From an uncultured Bacteroidales bacterium (GTDB lineage: Bacteria; Bacteroidota; Bacteroidia; Bacteroidales; Muribaculaceae), in the NCBI GenBank assembly GCA_947176235.1, contig CAMWPM010000021.1, positions 1 to 34,545 on the forward strand: a stretch of DNA of 34,545 nt, given 5' to 3'. The position numbers and the translations under genes were made by a program. Below, in pieces: positions 7,028 to 14,926 of the stretch; position 1 is the stretch's first letter, and every line of letters begins with the position of its first letter. The notes under the pieces are model-generated. The model saw only the letters and a program-made list of their open reading frames with translations. It made no database searches and had not been told where the DNA came from.

Positions 7028-9000
7028 TTCTGATTCTGATAATTCTTCATTCCTTCTTCGAGCCACATCACGAATTTTTCCACATTTTCGTCATAGTAGG
7101 CAGGCTTGTTCATTGCCGCGCCCTCATTGTCGAGAATCACGTAATATGGCTGGCTGTTGGCGGCAAATTTGCTACGCTGCAGATAGCTCCACTTGTCACC
7201 GACTGTTTCGAGTTTCACCTGCCGTCCGTTCTCTGTTACGGTCATCGCTCCGCCGGGAAGCTCTGCCTTGTCATCCACCATCAGTTTGATAAGCACGAAG
7301 TTTTCTTTTACAATCTTCTCTACCTGATCGGTGTCAAACACAGCGCCCTCCATCTTTCGGCAGTTCACGCAGCCGTACCCTGAGAAGTCAATGAGCACCG
7401 GCCGGTTGTTGTCCGAAGCATATTGCATGCCGCGGTCGTAATCGTCAAACTCCTCAAACTGACCGCCTGCGTAAAGATTGAAATCCTGTGTGTAGAGCGG
7501 TGGCACGAATGCGCTCACGCTCTTGAGCGGAGCACCCCAGAGACCCGGAAGCAGATAAACTGCGAAACTAAGCGAGATCAACGAGAGAAAGAAACGCACG
7601 ATCGACACGCTTTCTGTCGGTGTGTCATGGCTGAATCTGATTTTTCCAAGCAGATAAAGTCCGAGAAGCGTGAATATTACAACCCATAGTGAGACGAACA
7701 CCTCACGGTCAAGAATGCCCCACCCGTACGCAAGGTCGGCTACCGAAAGGAACTTAAGCGCAAGCGCAAGTTCGAGGAAGCCAAGCACCACTTTCACCGA
7801 GTTGAGCCATCCGCCCGAACGAGGCATCTCCTTGAGCCACGACGGGAAAATGGCAAAGAGCGTGAATGGCAACGCAAGCGCAAGTGCGAAGCCTCCCATC
7901 CCGATTGCCGGACCAGTAATATCACCCACTGATGCTGCTTCAACAAGCAATGTGCCGATGATCGGACCCGTACAGGAGAACGACACCAGTGCGAGCGTAA
8001 ATGCCATGAAGAAGATGCTTAGGAGTCCCGAAGTCTTTTCTGCGCGGTTATCTACGCTATTGCTCCACTTCGATGGTAATTTGATGTCGAACGCTCCGAA
8101 GAACGAGATTGCAAATACAACAAGAAGCAGGAAGAAAAGCAGGTTGAACACTGCATTTGTAGCCAGGTCGTTCAGCTTGCTTGCACCGAACAGGACCGTG
8201 ATGGCAAGTCCGAGCACGAGGTATATAACCACGATGCTCACGCCGTACGTCACGGCATCACGTATGGATTTGCCTCTCGAGTTACCCTTTTTCAGGAAAA
8301 AGCTGACGGTCATCGGGATCATCGGCCATACACACGGTGTCAGAAGCGCTACAAATCCGCCTCCGAAGCCAAGCAGGAAGATGTACCACCACGAAGCTTG
8401 TGACAGAGGGACGCTCTCTTCTGCGTCTTCAAATGTCACCGGAGTCCACCACCCTGCTTTGTCTGCTTGAGGTGCGGCTGCCTCCGTGATTGGCTCTTCC
8501 GGTTCAGCCTCTTCGGCTGCAGGTGCAGCTGCCTTCTGCTGCTTTTCAAGCATGAGCGTGAATTCCTGTTTCGTCGGGGCAGTGCATGTTTCGTCATTAC
8601 ACCCCTGGAACCTTACGCCCACCACTATTTTCCCTGCGGCATCAGGTGCTATGCTTAGCTTCTGTGTAAAGCTTACATCCGAATCCCACCACGAAAGTGG
8701 TAGCTGGAATATGGCGTCAAACTTCTCGATAGCGGGTATCGACGGTTTGATTGCGCCGTTGAGTTTCACTCCGTCAGGCAGATCGAAGCTGAATATCGTG
8801 GGATTCGGACCACCCTCTGGCAGATTCAGTCCATAGAGATGCCAGCCGCTTTCCACATTCGCCGATAGCGTCACTTCGCCTTCGCCGTTGTCATTCTGTT
8901 GCAGCTTTGCGTTCCACTTGATGGGCTCAAGCATCTGAGCCGATGCCATAATGGTAATCATCAACCCTAACAGCAGGGTAATTTGGCGTTTTAAGTTCAT
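7024..9000 (-). CDS. dsbD: Thiol:disulfide interchange protein DsbD
   Basis: DsbD moves electrons from cytoplasmic thioredoxin across the inner membrane to periplasmic thiols. The 658-residue protein has a signal peptide (cleavage near ASAQ, residue 22) and an N-terminal domain with redox Cys134 and Cys139 in GCNDETC. An Ala/Glu/Pro linker follows at about 155-180. A membrane core of about eight helices carries one Cys in TPCVWPMIPM (Cys223) and one in FSCTGPIIGT (Cys343). The C-terminal thioredoxin-like domain has the active site GCVNCRKMEG (Cys544 and Cys547). All six expected cysteines are present, so a working relay is likely. mazG follows with a 4-bp overlap, and a -7 box lies at 9032-9039. 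Confidence 0.95.
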   Translation of the reverse strand: MNLKRQITLLLGLMITIMASAQMLEPIKWNAKLQQNDNGEGEVTLSANVESGWHLYGLNLPEGGPNPTIFSFDLPDGVKLNGAIKPSIPAIEKFDAIFQLPLSWWDSDVSFTQKLSIAPDAAGKIVVGVRFQGCNDETCTAPTKQEFTLMLEKQQKAAAPAAEEAEPEEPITEAAAPQADKAGWWTPVTFEDAEESVPLSQASWWYIFLLGFGGGFVALLTPCVWPMIPMTVSFFLKKGNSRGKSIRDAVTYGVSIVVIYLVLGLAITVLFGASKLNDLATNAVFNLLFFLLLVVFAISFFGAFDIKLPSKWSNSVDNRAEKTSGLLSIFFMAFTLALVSFSCTGPIIGTLLVEAASVGDITGPAIGMGGFALALALPFTLFAIFPSWLKEMPRSGGWLNSVKVVLGFLELALALKFLSVADLAYGWGILDREVFVSLWVVIFTLLGLYLLGKIRFSHDTPTESVSIVRFFLSLISLSFAVYLLPGLWGAPLKSVSAFVPPLYTQDFNLYAGGQFEEFDDYDRGMQYASDNNRPVLIDFSGYGCVNCRKMEGAVFDTDQVEKIVKENFVLIKLMVDDKAELPGGAMTVTENGRQVKLETVGDKWSYLQRSKFAANSQPYYVILDNEGAAMNKPAYYDENVEKFVMWLEEGMKNYQNQK

Positions 9001-9031
9001 TGCTTAATATTTCGTGATTGCGTTTATTGTG

Positions 9032-9039
9032 CAAAGTTA
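9032..9039 (-). promoter_or_regulatory. Candidate -7 box for dsbD-mazG operon
   Basis: On the minus strand this reads TAACTTTG, a full match to the Bacteroidetes -7 consensus TAnnTTTG, followed by CAC. It lies 31 nt upstream of the dsbD ATG, so the leader would be about 25 nt. No clear -33 TTG is seen at the expected distance. Confidence 0.6.
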
Positions 9040-9062
9040 ATCATTTTTCCTGGCATTTTTTG

Positions 9063-9070
9063 TAATTTTG
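9063..9070 (+). promoter_or_regulatory. Candidate -7 box for the YitT-like membrane protein gene
   Basis: TAATTTTG matches the Bacteroidetes -7 consensus TAnnTTTG. Transcription would begin near 9077, leaving a leader of roughly 85 nt before the ATG at 9164. It sits back to back with the dsbD -7 box, only 23 bp away. No good -33 TTG is visible. Confidence 0.5.
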
Positions 9071-9163
9071 CGCAATCTTATCACTCATTCCCCGCGCGAG
9101 GCGGCTTATAAGTCTCTTTTTTGCTCTCACTCCTTTGGTTTGCATATTTTTAAGTGTGTTATT

Positions 9164-9925
9164 ATGACTAATGTTTCCAATTATCCCGTGTCTCTTTCAA
9201 AGCGTGTCCTGGCATTCCTTTGGCAGCACGTTCTTCTCATTGCCTCTCTCTATCTCATGACTCTTGGTGTGGCACTCTGCGTACGTTCAAACCTCGGAAG
9301 CAGTGTCATTTCAGCGATTCCGCTCGCTTTCACATTCGCTGGTGAAGAAGCTATGGCATCGGCTTTCACACTCGGTGGCTACACCAATATTATGAATGTT
9401 ATTCTGGTCGTCTGTCAGATTATCGTTCTTCGTCGTCGCTTCCAGTTTGTCCAACTTCTTCAGCTTGTTATTGGCTTCCTCTTCGGTGCGCTAATTGACC
9501 TGAACATGTTCCTCACCTCATCTCTCCCCGTTGATGGTCTGCTGTCTCAGGCGCTCGCCCAGTTCTTCGGTTGTGTTGTAATGGCTGTCGGAATCGCTTT
9601 TGAGGTTCGATGTGGCTCCGTCACAATGCCCGGCGAAGGCATTTCTGTCGCTTTCTCCCGTGCTTTCAAGGCTCCTTTCCCCAAAGTGAAGATTATTGTT
9701 GACACTTCTCTCGTTGTCATAGCCGTCATCTGCTGCTACAGTTTCTGGGGAGCCTGGCAATGGAACATTATTGGTCCCGGCACTCTCTTTGCAATGTTCT
9801 TCGTTGGCTATATGGTACGTCTCCTCTCCCCTCACATGCTATGGTTCGACGAGATGGTAGCACGTCCCGGATTTCGTCGCTACATCTTCGGACTCGCCCG
9901 CTACGCCTACCGACGCATCCGTTAA
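9164..9925 (+). CDS. YitT/YczE-like integral membrane protein (DUF6198 type)
   Basis: From the ATG at 9164 the protein has 253 residues; the frame is open upstream to a TTG at 9068, but that codon lies inside the candidate promoter. After a short basic N-terminus there are about six hydrophobic helices, including HVLLIASLYLMTLGVALCVR, LLQLVIGFLFGALIDLNMFL and LAQFFGCVVMAVGIAFEVR. The GVALxxRSNLGSSxISAIP opening, the GALIDLNM segment and GSVTMPGEGISVAFSRAF fit the YitT/YczE superfamily labelled DUF6198 in Bacteroides. No transported substrate or reaction is established. It is transcribed alone, between a divergent promoter and a strong terminator. Confidence 0.75.
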   Translation: MTNVSNYPVSLSKRVLAFLWQHVLLIASLYLMTLGVALCVRSNLGSSVISAIPLAFTFAGEEAMASAFTLGGYTNIMNVILVVCQIIVLRRRFQFVQLLQLVIGFLFGALIDLNMFLTSSLPVDGLLSQALAQFFGCVVMAVGIAFEVRCGSVTMPGEGISVAFSRAFKAPFPKVKIIVDTSLVVIAVICCYSFWGAWQWNIIGPGTLFAMFFVGYMVRLLSPHMLWFDEMVARPGFRRYIFGLARYAYRRIR

Positions 9926-9930
9926 ATCTC

Positions 9931-9970
9931 CTATCCCCTAACCGCTTAATCTATCCTCTCACCGCTTAAT
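9931..9970 (+). repeat. Tandem imperfect 20-bp repeat
   Basis: Two adjacent 20-bp units (9931-9950 and 9951-9970) begin CTATCC and end ACCGCTTAAT, differing at 2 of 20 positions. They lie just after the membrane protein stop codon and immediately before the terminator hairpin. The function is unknown; a small local duplication is the simplest reading. Confidence 0.7.
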
Positions 9971-9976
9971 AATAAG

Positions 9977-10009
9977 AGGCGGTGCGTCATGAAGAATGAC
10001 CCACCGCCT
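9977..10009. terminator. Bidirectional terminator between convergent genes
   Basis: AGGCGGTG at 9977-9984 pairs with CACCGCCT at 10002-10009. Inside it GTCAT pairs with ATGAC around a GAAGA loop, with single C's opposed between the stems. T-rich sequence follows on the plus strand and A/T-rich sequence on the other side. It separates the plus-strand membrane protein gene from the minus-strand transglycosylase gene. Confidence 0.85.
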
Positions 10010-10053
10010 GCTTTTATTGTAATCAAATAGTGTTTTTTATATCAGATAGCTGA

Positions 10054-11775
10054 TCATTTCACCCTCAGCTTCTGTCCGATTGAGATTGCGTCACTCTTCA
10101 GTCCGTTAAGCGCCTTGATTTTCTCTACGGTTGTTCCGTTACTCTTGGCGATTCGGTAGAGGCTGTCACCCTTCTTAACAGTATATGTTGCAGCGACGCT
10201 TCCGGTAGTAGTCTGTTTTTTCTGAACAGGCTTCTCAGTGGTTGTTTTCTTAGCTGGCGTAGTTTCCTTCTTCGTAGGCACTACCGTTGTTTTCTTCGGA
10301 GCATCGGAGGATTCAGCATCCGGCATTTCGTTCTCAAGATTTTCTAAAAGTTCCTGATCCGAAAGGTCTTTGTTGTCGACAGGTGATTCCGTCTCTTCTA
10401 TGCCTTGGGCAGCTTGAGCCACAGCCATTGAGTCCTCACGTTCCACCTGGGCTGCGATTTCCTCCGCTGTCTTCTTCACACGTTTGGTCGTCACGATTTT
10501 TATCGTGCTGCCGCGTTTCAGCTTACTGATGCCGTTTACGTTCTTGATTGAGGCAACAGTTGTCCCGTATTTTCTGGCGATGGAGTTGAATGTCTCCCCT
10601 TTTCTCACCTTATGAAGCTGTGTCTTGGTCGTTACAGTATATTCTCCGTCATCCTTCACCGATGCGACTTCACCTGTCGAGGGATCCACCGTCAGGCGTC
10701 GGGCATATAGTTGCTCGTTATGATGTACGATACTGTCCTCGCTCATCAGGTAGCAATACACCTGTTTCGACGGAAGCACAAGTGGATAAGGTTTGAGATC
10801 TCCAGGGATATAATTTTCGCGGTACTGCGGGTTGAGCACCTTGATTTCTTCTACCGGGATATTTAGCACATCGGCAATCTGCTGGAAATGCACCCGATGG
10901 TTCACGTGTACGGAGTCAACCACAAGCGGACGTTTTGCAAGTGCCGGACTGATTCCATGCTCCGGATAGTAATTCATCACATAGTTAGCTGCAATGAACA
11001 CCGGCACGTATCCGCGGGTTTCTGTCGGGAGGAACGGATAGATGTCCCAGAAGTCAAGCTTCCTGTTCTCATCTCCACCCGCACGTCTCAACGCTTTGTT
11101 CACGTTGCCCGGACCGCAGTTGTAAGCGGCTATGGCAAGCGACCAGTCATTGTATATGTCATGGAGCTGGCGCAGATAACGGGCTGCCATTGCCGACGAG
11201 CGATACGGGTCTCTGCGTTCGTCCACCAGCGAATTGATTTCCATGCCAAGCCCGCGTGCTGTCGGAATCATGAACTGCCATAATCCCGTCGCTCCGGCTT
11301 TCGACACGGCGTTAGGGTCGAGGGCGCTCTCGATCACCGGCAGATATTTCAGTTCCAGGGGCACACCCTCACGTTCAAGCGCTTCTTCAAAGATAGGCAT
11401 GTAATAGAGGCTCATGCCAAGCATAGTCTCTACAAGCGTGCGGCGACGCTGAGTGTACATGTCGATATATGATCTCACGATACTGTTGTAAGGCATTTCC
11501 ACAACAGTTGGAAGGTCTGCCAGACGCTTCTTGATCACCTCGTCCGTAGCTTCTTCGTTCGCACTGCGGTCGGCATTTCGGTCAAGCTCCACATAGTTAC
11601 GTAGATACCAATTTTCCAGCAACTTGTGTGTATCAGCCTCAAAACTTTCCGGGAATACGATATTGTCTGCCGGCTCAAGCGAATGTTTGAGCGACAGGAC
11701 GGATGGGTTCTGGGCGACGCCGCTTGTAATGGCGGCAGCAGTCAGGGTGATGGTGGCAAGAAGTTGTTTGATCAT
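10054..11775 (-). CDS. mltD: Membrane-bound lytic murein transglycosylase, MltD-like, with two LysM domains
   Basis: The product cleaves peptidoglycan glycan strands to 1,6-anhydro products in the periplasm. Starting at the ATG at 11775 (an in-frame ATG lies 15 bp upstream) there are 573 residues with signal peptide [20 protein letters not shown]. The GH23 domain has catalytic Glu149 in [25 protein letters not shown] and the family motif [14 protein letters not shown]. LysM1 lies at about 387-429 ([19 protein letters not shown]) and LysM2 at 530-573 ([19 protein letters not shown]). They are joined by an acidic stretch and a Thr/Lys/Pro-rich linker (about 493-525). It is the last gene of the parA-parB-DUF5683 run, a known Bacteroidales arrangement. 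The MltD name reflects architecture rather than proven orthology. Confidence 0.9.
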   Translation of the reverse strand: MIKQLLATITLTAAAITSGVAQNPSVLSLKHSLEPADNIVFPESFEADTHKLLENWYLRNYVELDRNADRSANEEATDEVIKKRLADLPTVVEMPYNSIVRSYIDMYTQRRRTLVETMLGMSLYYMPIFEEALEREGVPLELKYLPVIESALDPNAVSKAGATGLWQFMIPTARGLGMEINSLVDERRDPYRSSAMAARYLRQLHDIYNDWSLAIAAYNCGPGNVNKALRRAGGDENRKLDFWDIYPFLPTETRGYVPVFIAANYVMNYYPEHGISPALAKRPLVVDSVHVNHRVHFQQIADVLNIPVEEIKVLNPQYRENYIPGDLKPYPLVLPSKQVYCYLMSEDSIVHHNEQLYARRLTVDPSTGEVASVKDDGEYTVTTKTQLHKVRKGETFNSIARKYGTTVASIKNVNGISKLKRGSTIKIVTTKRVKKTAEEIAAQVEREDSMAVAQAAQGIEETESPVDNKDLSDQELLENLENEMPDAESSDAPKKTTVVPTKKETTPAKKTTTEKPVQKKQTTTGSVAATYTVKKGDSLYRIAKSNGTTVEKIKALNGLKSDAISIGQKLRVK

Positions 11776-11848
11776 GATGTTCAATGGCATTTGATGTTGA
11801 TGGGATTCTGATTTTTGACTGGCTGACCCTCTCTTGGCGCTCTCTCCG

Positions 11849-12847
11849 TCAGAAATTGAATGCCCAGTTTATCCCGACCGCCGGAATCCGCGACCGTGTG
11901 TCCTGAAACACCGTCGGCGTGACGTCCATTGAAAGGTCGGGTGATATATCGAAATGCGACAGCGAAGCATCCACGTATGCATCAACCATCGCAAGCAGAT
12001 ACACTCCCACCATACAGATCACACAAAGGTCTCTGTTACGGCGGAAATAATCTTTTTTATTTTTCAGTGTGGACGTGAGCCATGTTTTGTCCAGATTTTC
12101 CTCTTTCACCGTCGGCGGGAAGAAATCCATATAGCTCTTCGTCGAAGGGTCATTGTCCATAATGTCGGCGTATGCCCGCGTATAGTCCTCAAGCATTGTG
12201 TTGTTCCATGAGGTCGCGTAGATCAGACCCATATATCCACCGACAATGATCGGCAGTTTCCAGTATCGGCGGTTGTAGATCTGCCCCAAACCGGGGAAAA
12301 GTGCCGACAACCACACGGCTCGTGTTGGATTTGGAGAGAATTCCACCGGTCTCAGCACCCACTCGTCATAGTCCACAGGAACCGTGTCCGTTGCTACGAT
12401 CTTGAGCGAGTCACCGGTTGTTGTGAATTCCTCCGACACTACGTCGGCTGGCAATTCCAAAGGCTGTCTGCCCAGAAGTATTGAGTCCGGAAGTCCCAAT
12501 GGCTGACGTCCCGGTCTCACACTGTCCTGCACTTCAAGGCTATGCCTGCCGAGAACAATTGAATCCGGTATTTCTTTCGCAAGCAACGTGGTGTCAACTG
12601 GCATCGGTCGCGTCGGATCATCAAAATCGTCTCGGGTCGAACCTATTGAGTAGCCCTCTTTATATGCAGGATTTTCTTTAGCCTCCTGAGCTTCTTTCAG
12701 TACATCGTCGGCTGCTTTTTCGTCAAAAGCTAATGTTGCTGAAAAAATGTTAAAGGGGAATAAAAGCACCCCGACAAGCAGCACGATGACAGTGCGGTGG
12801 CTTGTCGGAAGATTATTGTAGGTTTTGACTGGCGCTTTTACTTTCAT
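11849..12847 (-). CDS. DUF5683 membrane protein with 13-residue repeats
   Basis: This 332-residue protein has an N-terminal hydrophobic segment (about 19-38), a Pro/Asp-rich region, then the conserved DUF5683 core around [20 protein letters not shown]. Two further hydrophobic segments follow ([15 protein letters not shown] and [19 protein letters not shown]), and it ends in [10 protein letters not shown]. The family's function is unknown. DUF5683 genes sit between parB and a lytic transglycosylase gene in many Bacteroidales, and this copy keeps that place (56 bp after parB, 73 bp before the transglycosylase gene). Residues 94-132 hold three tandem degenerate copies of a 13-residue unit. The core is probably in the cell envelope. 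A link to segregation or wall growth is inference from context. Confidence 0.85.
   Translation of the reverse strand: MKVKAPVKTYNNLPTSHRTVIVLLVGVLLFPFNIFSATLAFDEKAADDVLKEAQEAKENPAYKEGYSIGSTRDDFDDPTRPMPVDTTLLAKEIPDSIVLGRHSLEVQDSVRPGRQPLGLPDSILLGRQPLELPADVVSEEFTTTGDSLKIVATDTVPVDYDEWVLRPVEFSPNPTRAVWLSALFPGLGQIYNRRYWKLPIIVGGYMGLIYATSWNNTMLEDYTRAYADIMDNDPSTKSYMDFFPPTVKEENLDKTWLTSTLKNKKDYFRRNRDLCVICMVGVYLLAMVDAYVDASLSHFDISPDLSMDVTPTVFQDTRSRIPAVGINWAFNF
12452..12568 (-). repeat. Three tandem 39-bp units in the DUF5683 gene
   Basis: The units encode [26 protein letters not shown] and [13 protein letters not shown], followed by a partial unit (PADVV). The period is exactly 13 codons, so unit gain or loss keeps the frame. 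They fall in the linker between the N-terminal hydrophobic segment and the DUF5683 core. Confidence 0.85.
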
Positions 12848-12902
12848 TCTTTTAATCTCTCGCTTTCAGGCGCTTAACCTGCTAAAGTGCGTCGATTCGG
12901 TG

Positions 12903-13811
12903 TCATCGGCGCTCTCCGGGATTTCCGTCTGAAAGCTTCAAGGTGTCAAAGATAGCAATTAATTTGGCAAATTCATCCTCATTTTTGAATGGGAACGTGA
13001 TTTTTCCCTTACCATTGGAGTCGCACTGCAATTTCACCTCAGTTGAGAACGCGGATGAAAGTTGGCGGCGCAGGGATTCAAACGCCCCCGAGCGATCGCT
13101 TGCATTTCCTTTCTTTTCATTCTGTTCAGCCATGCCATCCTTCATCTTGCGCACGAGCTCCTCAACCTTTCTCACCGACAACTGTTCTTTCACAATCTTG
13201 TTGTAGAGCTTGAGCTGCTGTGACGGCGATTCAAGTGTCAGAAGCGCTCTCGCATGACCCATGTCCACCTGGCCGTCCCTGAGACCCAGTTGCACTTCAG
13301 CCGGCAGACGTAGCAGTCGTAGGAAATTTGCTATAGTAGCACGCTTTTTGCCGATTCGTTCGCTCAGCTTCTCCTGAGTCAGATTGTACTGGTCGATCAG
13401 TTTCTTGAATGTCAGGGCAATTTCGATAGCGTTCAGATCCTCGCGCTGTATATTCTCGATCAGAGCCATTTCCGTAAGCTCCAGATCACTTGCAGTTCTG
13501 ATATATGCCGGGACAGTAGTCAGACCTGCTCTCTGGGCTGCGCGGTAGCGTCGTTCACCTGCTATGATCTGATATGAATCCGGGCCCGTCTTACGGAGTG
13601 ACAGAGGCTGGATGATGCCTAATTCTGCGATTGACGCCGCGAGTTCGTCAAGAGCTTCCTCGTCAAATGTCCGTCGCGGTTGATCCGGATTCGGCGTTAT
13701 TTGCGCAAGTGCTACTTCGTTAATGGCTGACGTGCCGCGCGCAGGAACATCATCCATCTGTATCAGCGAGTCAAGACCTCGGCCGAGTGCCGAGCGGCGG
13801 GGTGTGGTCAT
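12903..13811 (-). CDS. parB: Chromosome partitioning protein ParB
   Basis: ParB is the CTP-dependent DNA clamp that loads at parS sites and works with ParA to segregate origins. In 302 residues: an N-terminal basic ParA-contact segment (RRSALGRGLDSLI, about 5-17) and the N domain with ITPNPDQPRRTFDEEALDELA. The CTP-binding GERRYRAAQRAG lies at 85-96 and TEMALIENIQREDLN at 113-127. An HTH lies at about 146-167 (QEKLSERIGKKRATIANFLR), with a C-terminal dimerisation tail. All expected motifs are intact. parA lies 94 bp upstream in the same direction. I found no canonical GTTTCACGTGAAAC parS site by eye. Confidence 0.96.
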   Translation of the reverse strand: MTTPRRSALGRGLDSLIQMDDVPARGTSAINEVALAQITPNPDQPRRTFDEEALDELAASIAELGIIQPLSLRKTGPDSYQIIAGERRYRAAQRAGLTTVPAYIRTASDLELTEMALIENIQREDLNAIEIALTFKKLIDQYNLTQEKLSERIGKKRATIANFLRLLRLPAEVQLGLRDGQVDMGHARALLTLESPSQQLKLYNKIVKEQLSVRKVEELVRKMKDGMAEQNEKKGNASDRSGAFESLRRQLSSAFSTEVKLQCDSNGKGKITFPFKNEDEFAKLIAIFDTLKLSDGNPGERR

Positions 13812-13905
13812 TTCTTATAAGTTCTTTAGGTAAGCGTTTCAGTTGGGCATGAAGCGTCCGTTGGTCATTTCGACGGTCCGCGATTAGTAATTTGAGGGAA
13901 AGGTG

Positions 13906-14670
13906 TCAGCTTTTTCTCCCCACTATCTCCTTTGCGAGCATCAGATGGCTCGTTGCGCCGCGGCTTTCCCGGTCGTAGAGAATGACGGGAAGTCCGTGGC
14001 TGGGAGCCTCGCTCAGCTTGATGTTTCTTGGTATCACCGTGTCAAACACCATATCTGCAAAGTGCGACTTCAGATCCTCATAGATTTGATTGGCGAGTCG
14101 CAGACGTGCATCATACATTGTCAGCAGGAATCCCTCGATTTCCAGACCCGGATTAAGTTTTGACTTGATTATTCTGATCGTGTTCAGTAGCTTCGTGATT
14201 CCTTCGAGTGCGAAGTATTCGGCTTGCACGGGTATTATCACCGAGTGAGCTGCCGTCAGAGCATTCACGGTGATTATGCCGAGCGACGGCGAACAGTCGA
14301 TCAATATGTAGTCGTAATCGTCAACAACCTGATTCAGCAGGTTTCTCATCACGTTTTCTCTGTCTGGTTTGTTGATCAGCTCCAGTTCGGCACCTGCAAG
14401 ATCTATCCGTGATCCCACCAGGTCAAGCCCTTCGATCATAGTCTGCACCTGCGACCCCTTCAGCGGATACCCGTCAACCAGACATTCGTAGATCGACGAC
14501 GCCATCGTACGGGGATCTATCCCATAGCCGCTTGTTGCGTTTGCCTGAGGATCAGCATCCACTATCAGCACTTTCTGTCCGAGCGAGGCGAGCGAGGCGG
14601 CGAGGTTGATTGTGGTTGTGGTTTTGCCCACTCCGCCCTTCTGATTTGCTATTGCGATTATTTTTCCCAT
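13906..14670 (-). CDS. parA: Chromosome partitioning ATPase ParA (Soj)
   Basis: ParA is a Walker-type ATPase that binds nucleoid DNA and forms the gradient along which ParB-parS complexes move. The start is placed at the ATG at 14670 (MGKIIAIANQKGGVGKTTTT), which gives 254 residues and the family's normal N-terminus. An in-frame extension to 14793 would add 41 Cys/Arg-rich residues unlike any ParA. The deviant Walker A is KGGVGKTT (11-18), followed by VLIVDADPQANATSG (Walker A') and YDYILIDCSPSLGIITVNAL (Walker B). It heads the parA-parB-DUF5683-transglycosylase run. The length fits small chromosomal ParA rather than plasmid ParA with an N-terminal HTH. Confidence 0.96.
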   Translation of the reverse strand: MGKIIAIANQKGGVGKTTTTINLAASLASLGQKVLIVDADPQANATSGYGIDPRTMASSIYECLVDGYPLKGSQVQTMIEGLDLVGSRIDLAGAELELINKPDRENVMRNLLNQVVDDYDYILIDCSPSLGIITVNALTAAHSVIIPVQAEYFALEGITKLLNTIRIIKSKLNPGLEIEGFLLTMYDARLRLANQIYEDLKSHFADMVFDTVIPRNIKLSEAPSHGLPVILYDRESRGATSHLMLAKEIVGRKS

Positions 14671-14676
14671 ATTAGG

Positions 14677-14708
14677 TTGTTTATTGATTCTTTTTTTTGC
14701 TACCTTTG
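14677..14708 (+). promoter_or_regulatory. Candidate promoter for the trkH-trkA operon
   Basis: TTG at 14677-14679, 21 nt of spacer, then TACCTTTG at 14701-14708 fits the Bacteroidetes sigma consensus (-33 TTG, -7 TAnnTTTG). It starts 7 bp upstream of the divergent parA ATG. If used for trkH it would give a leader of about 210 nt. Confidence 0.5.
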
Positions 14709-14770
14709 TTTTCCGGACTGACCATGCTTGCCATGAAGGTCGACACTCTGCCCCACGGTAGTTTCTTTCG

Positions 14771-14778
14771 CAAAGTAA
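14771..14778 (-). promoter_or_regulatory. Weak candidate -7 box for parA
   Basis: On the minus strand this reads TTACTTTG followed by CG, matching TAnnTTTG at all fixed positions but one. It lies 101 nt upstream of the parA ATG. No -33 TTG is found at the expected spacing, so support is weak. Confidence 0.3.
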
Positions 14779-14926
14779 CAAAAAAACATTCACAATTCCA
14801 CATCTCTATCCCCCAAAAAACTCCTTTTACGTTGAAAACCCGCCTCTTTTGTTTATAACTGTCCTCCTCAACTATCCTTTCTCTCCCACGTTATGCTTTC
14901 ATCTAACCCCACCCGCCCTGATCTGA

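Noticed and set aside
7670-8470. Open frame of 266 codons on the plus strand opposite dsbD
   Set aside because: It is the antisense shadow of a well-supported gene, rich in Ser, Thr and Pro, with no recognisable domain.
14671-14793. 41-residue N-terminal extension of ParA
   Set aside because: The extra residues are Cys/Arg-rich and unlike ParA, and the ATG at 14670 gives the normal MGKIIAIANQKGG start.
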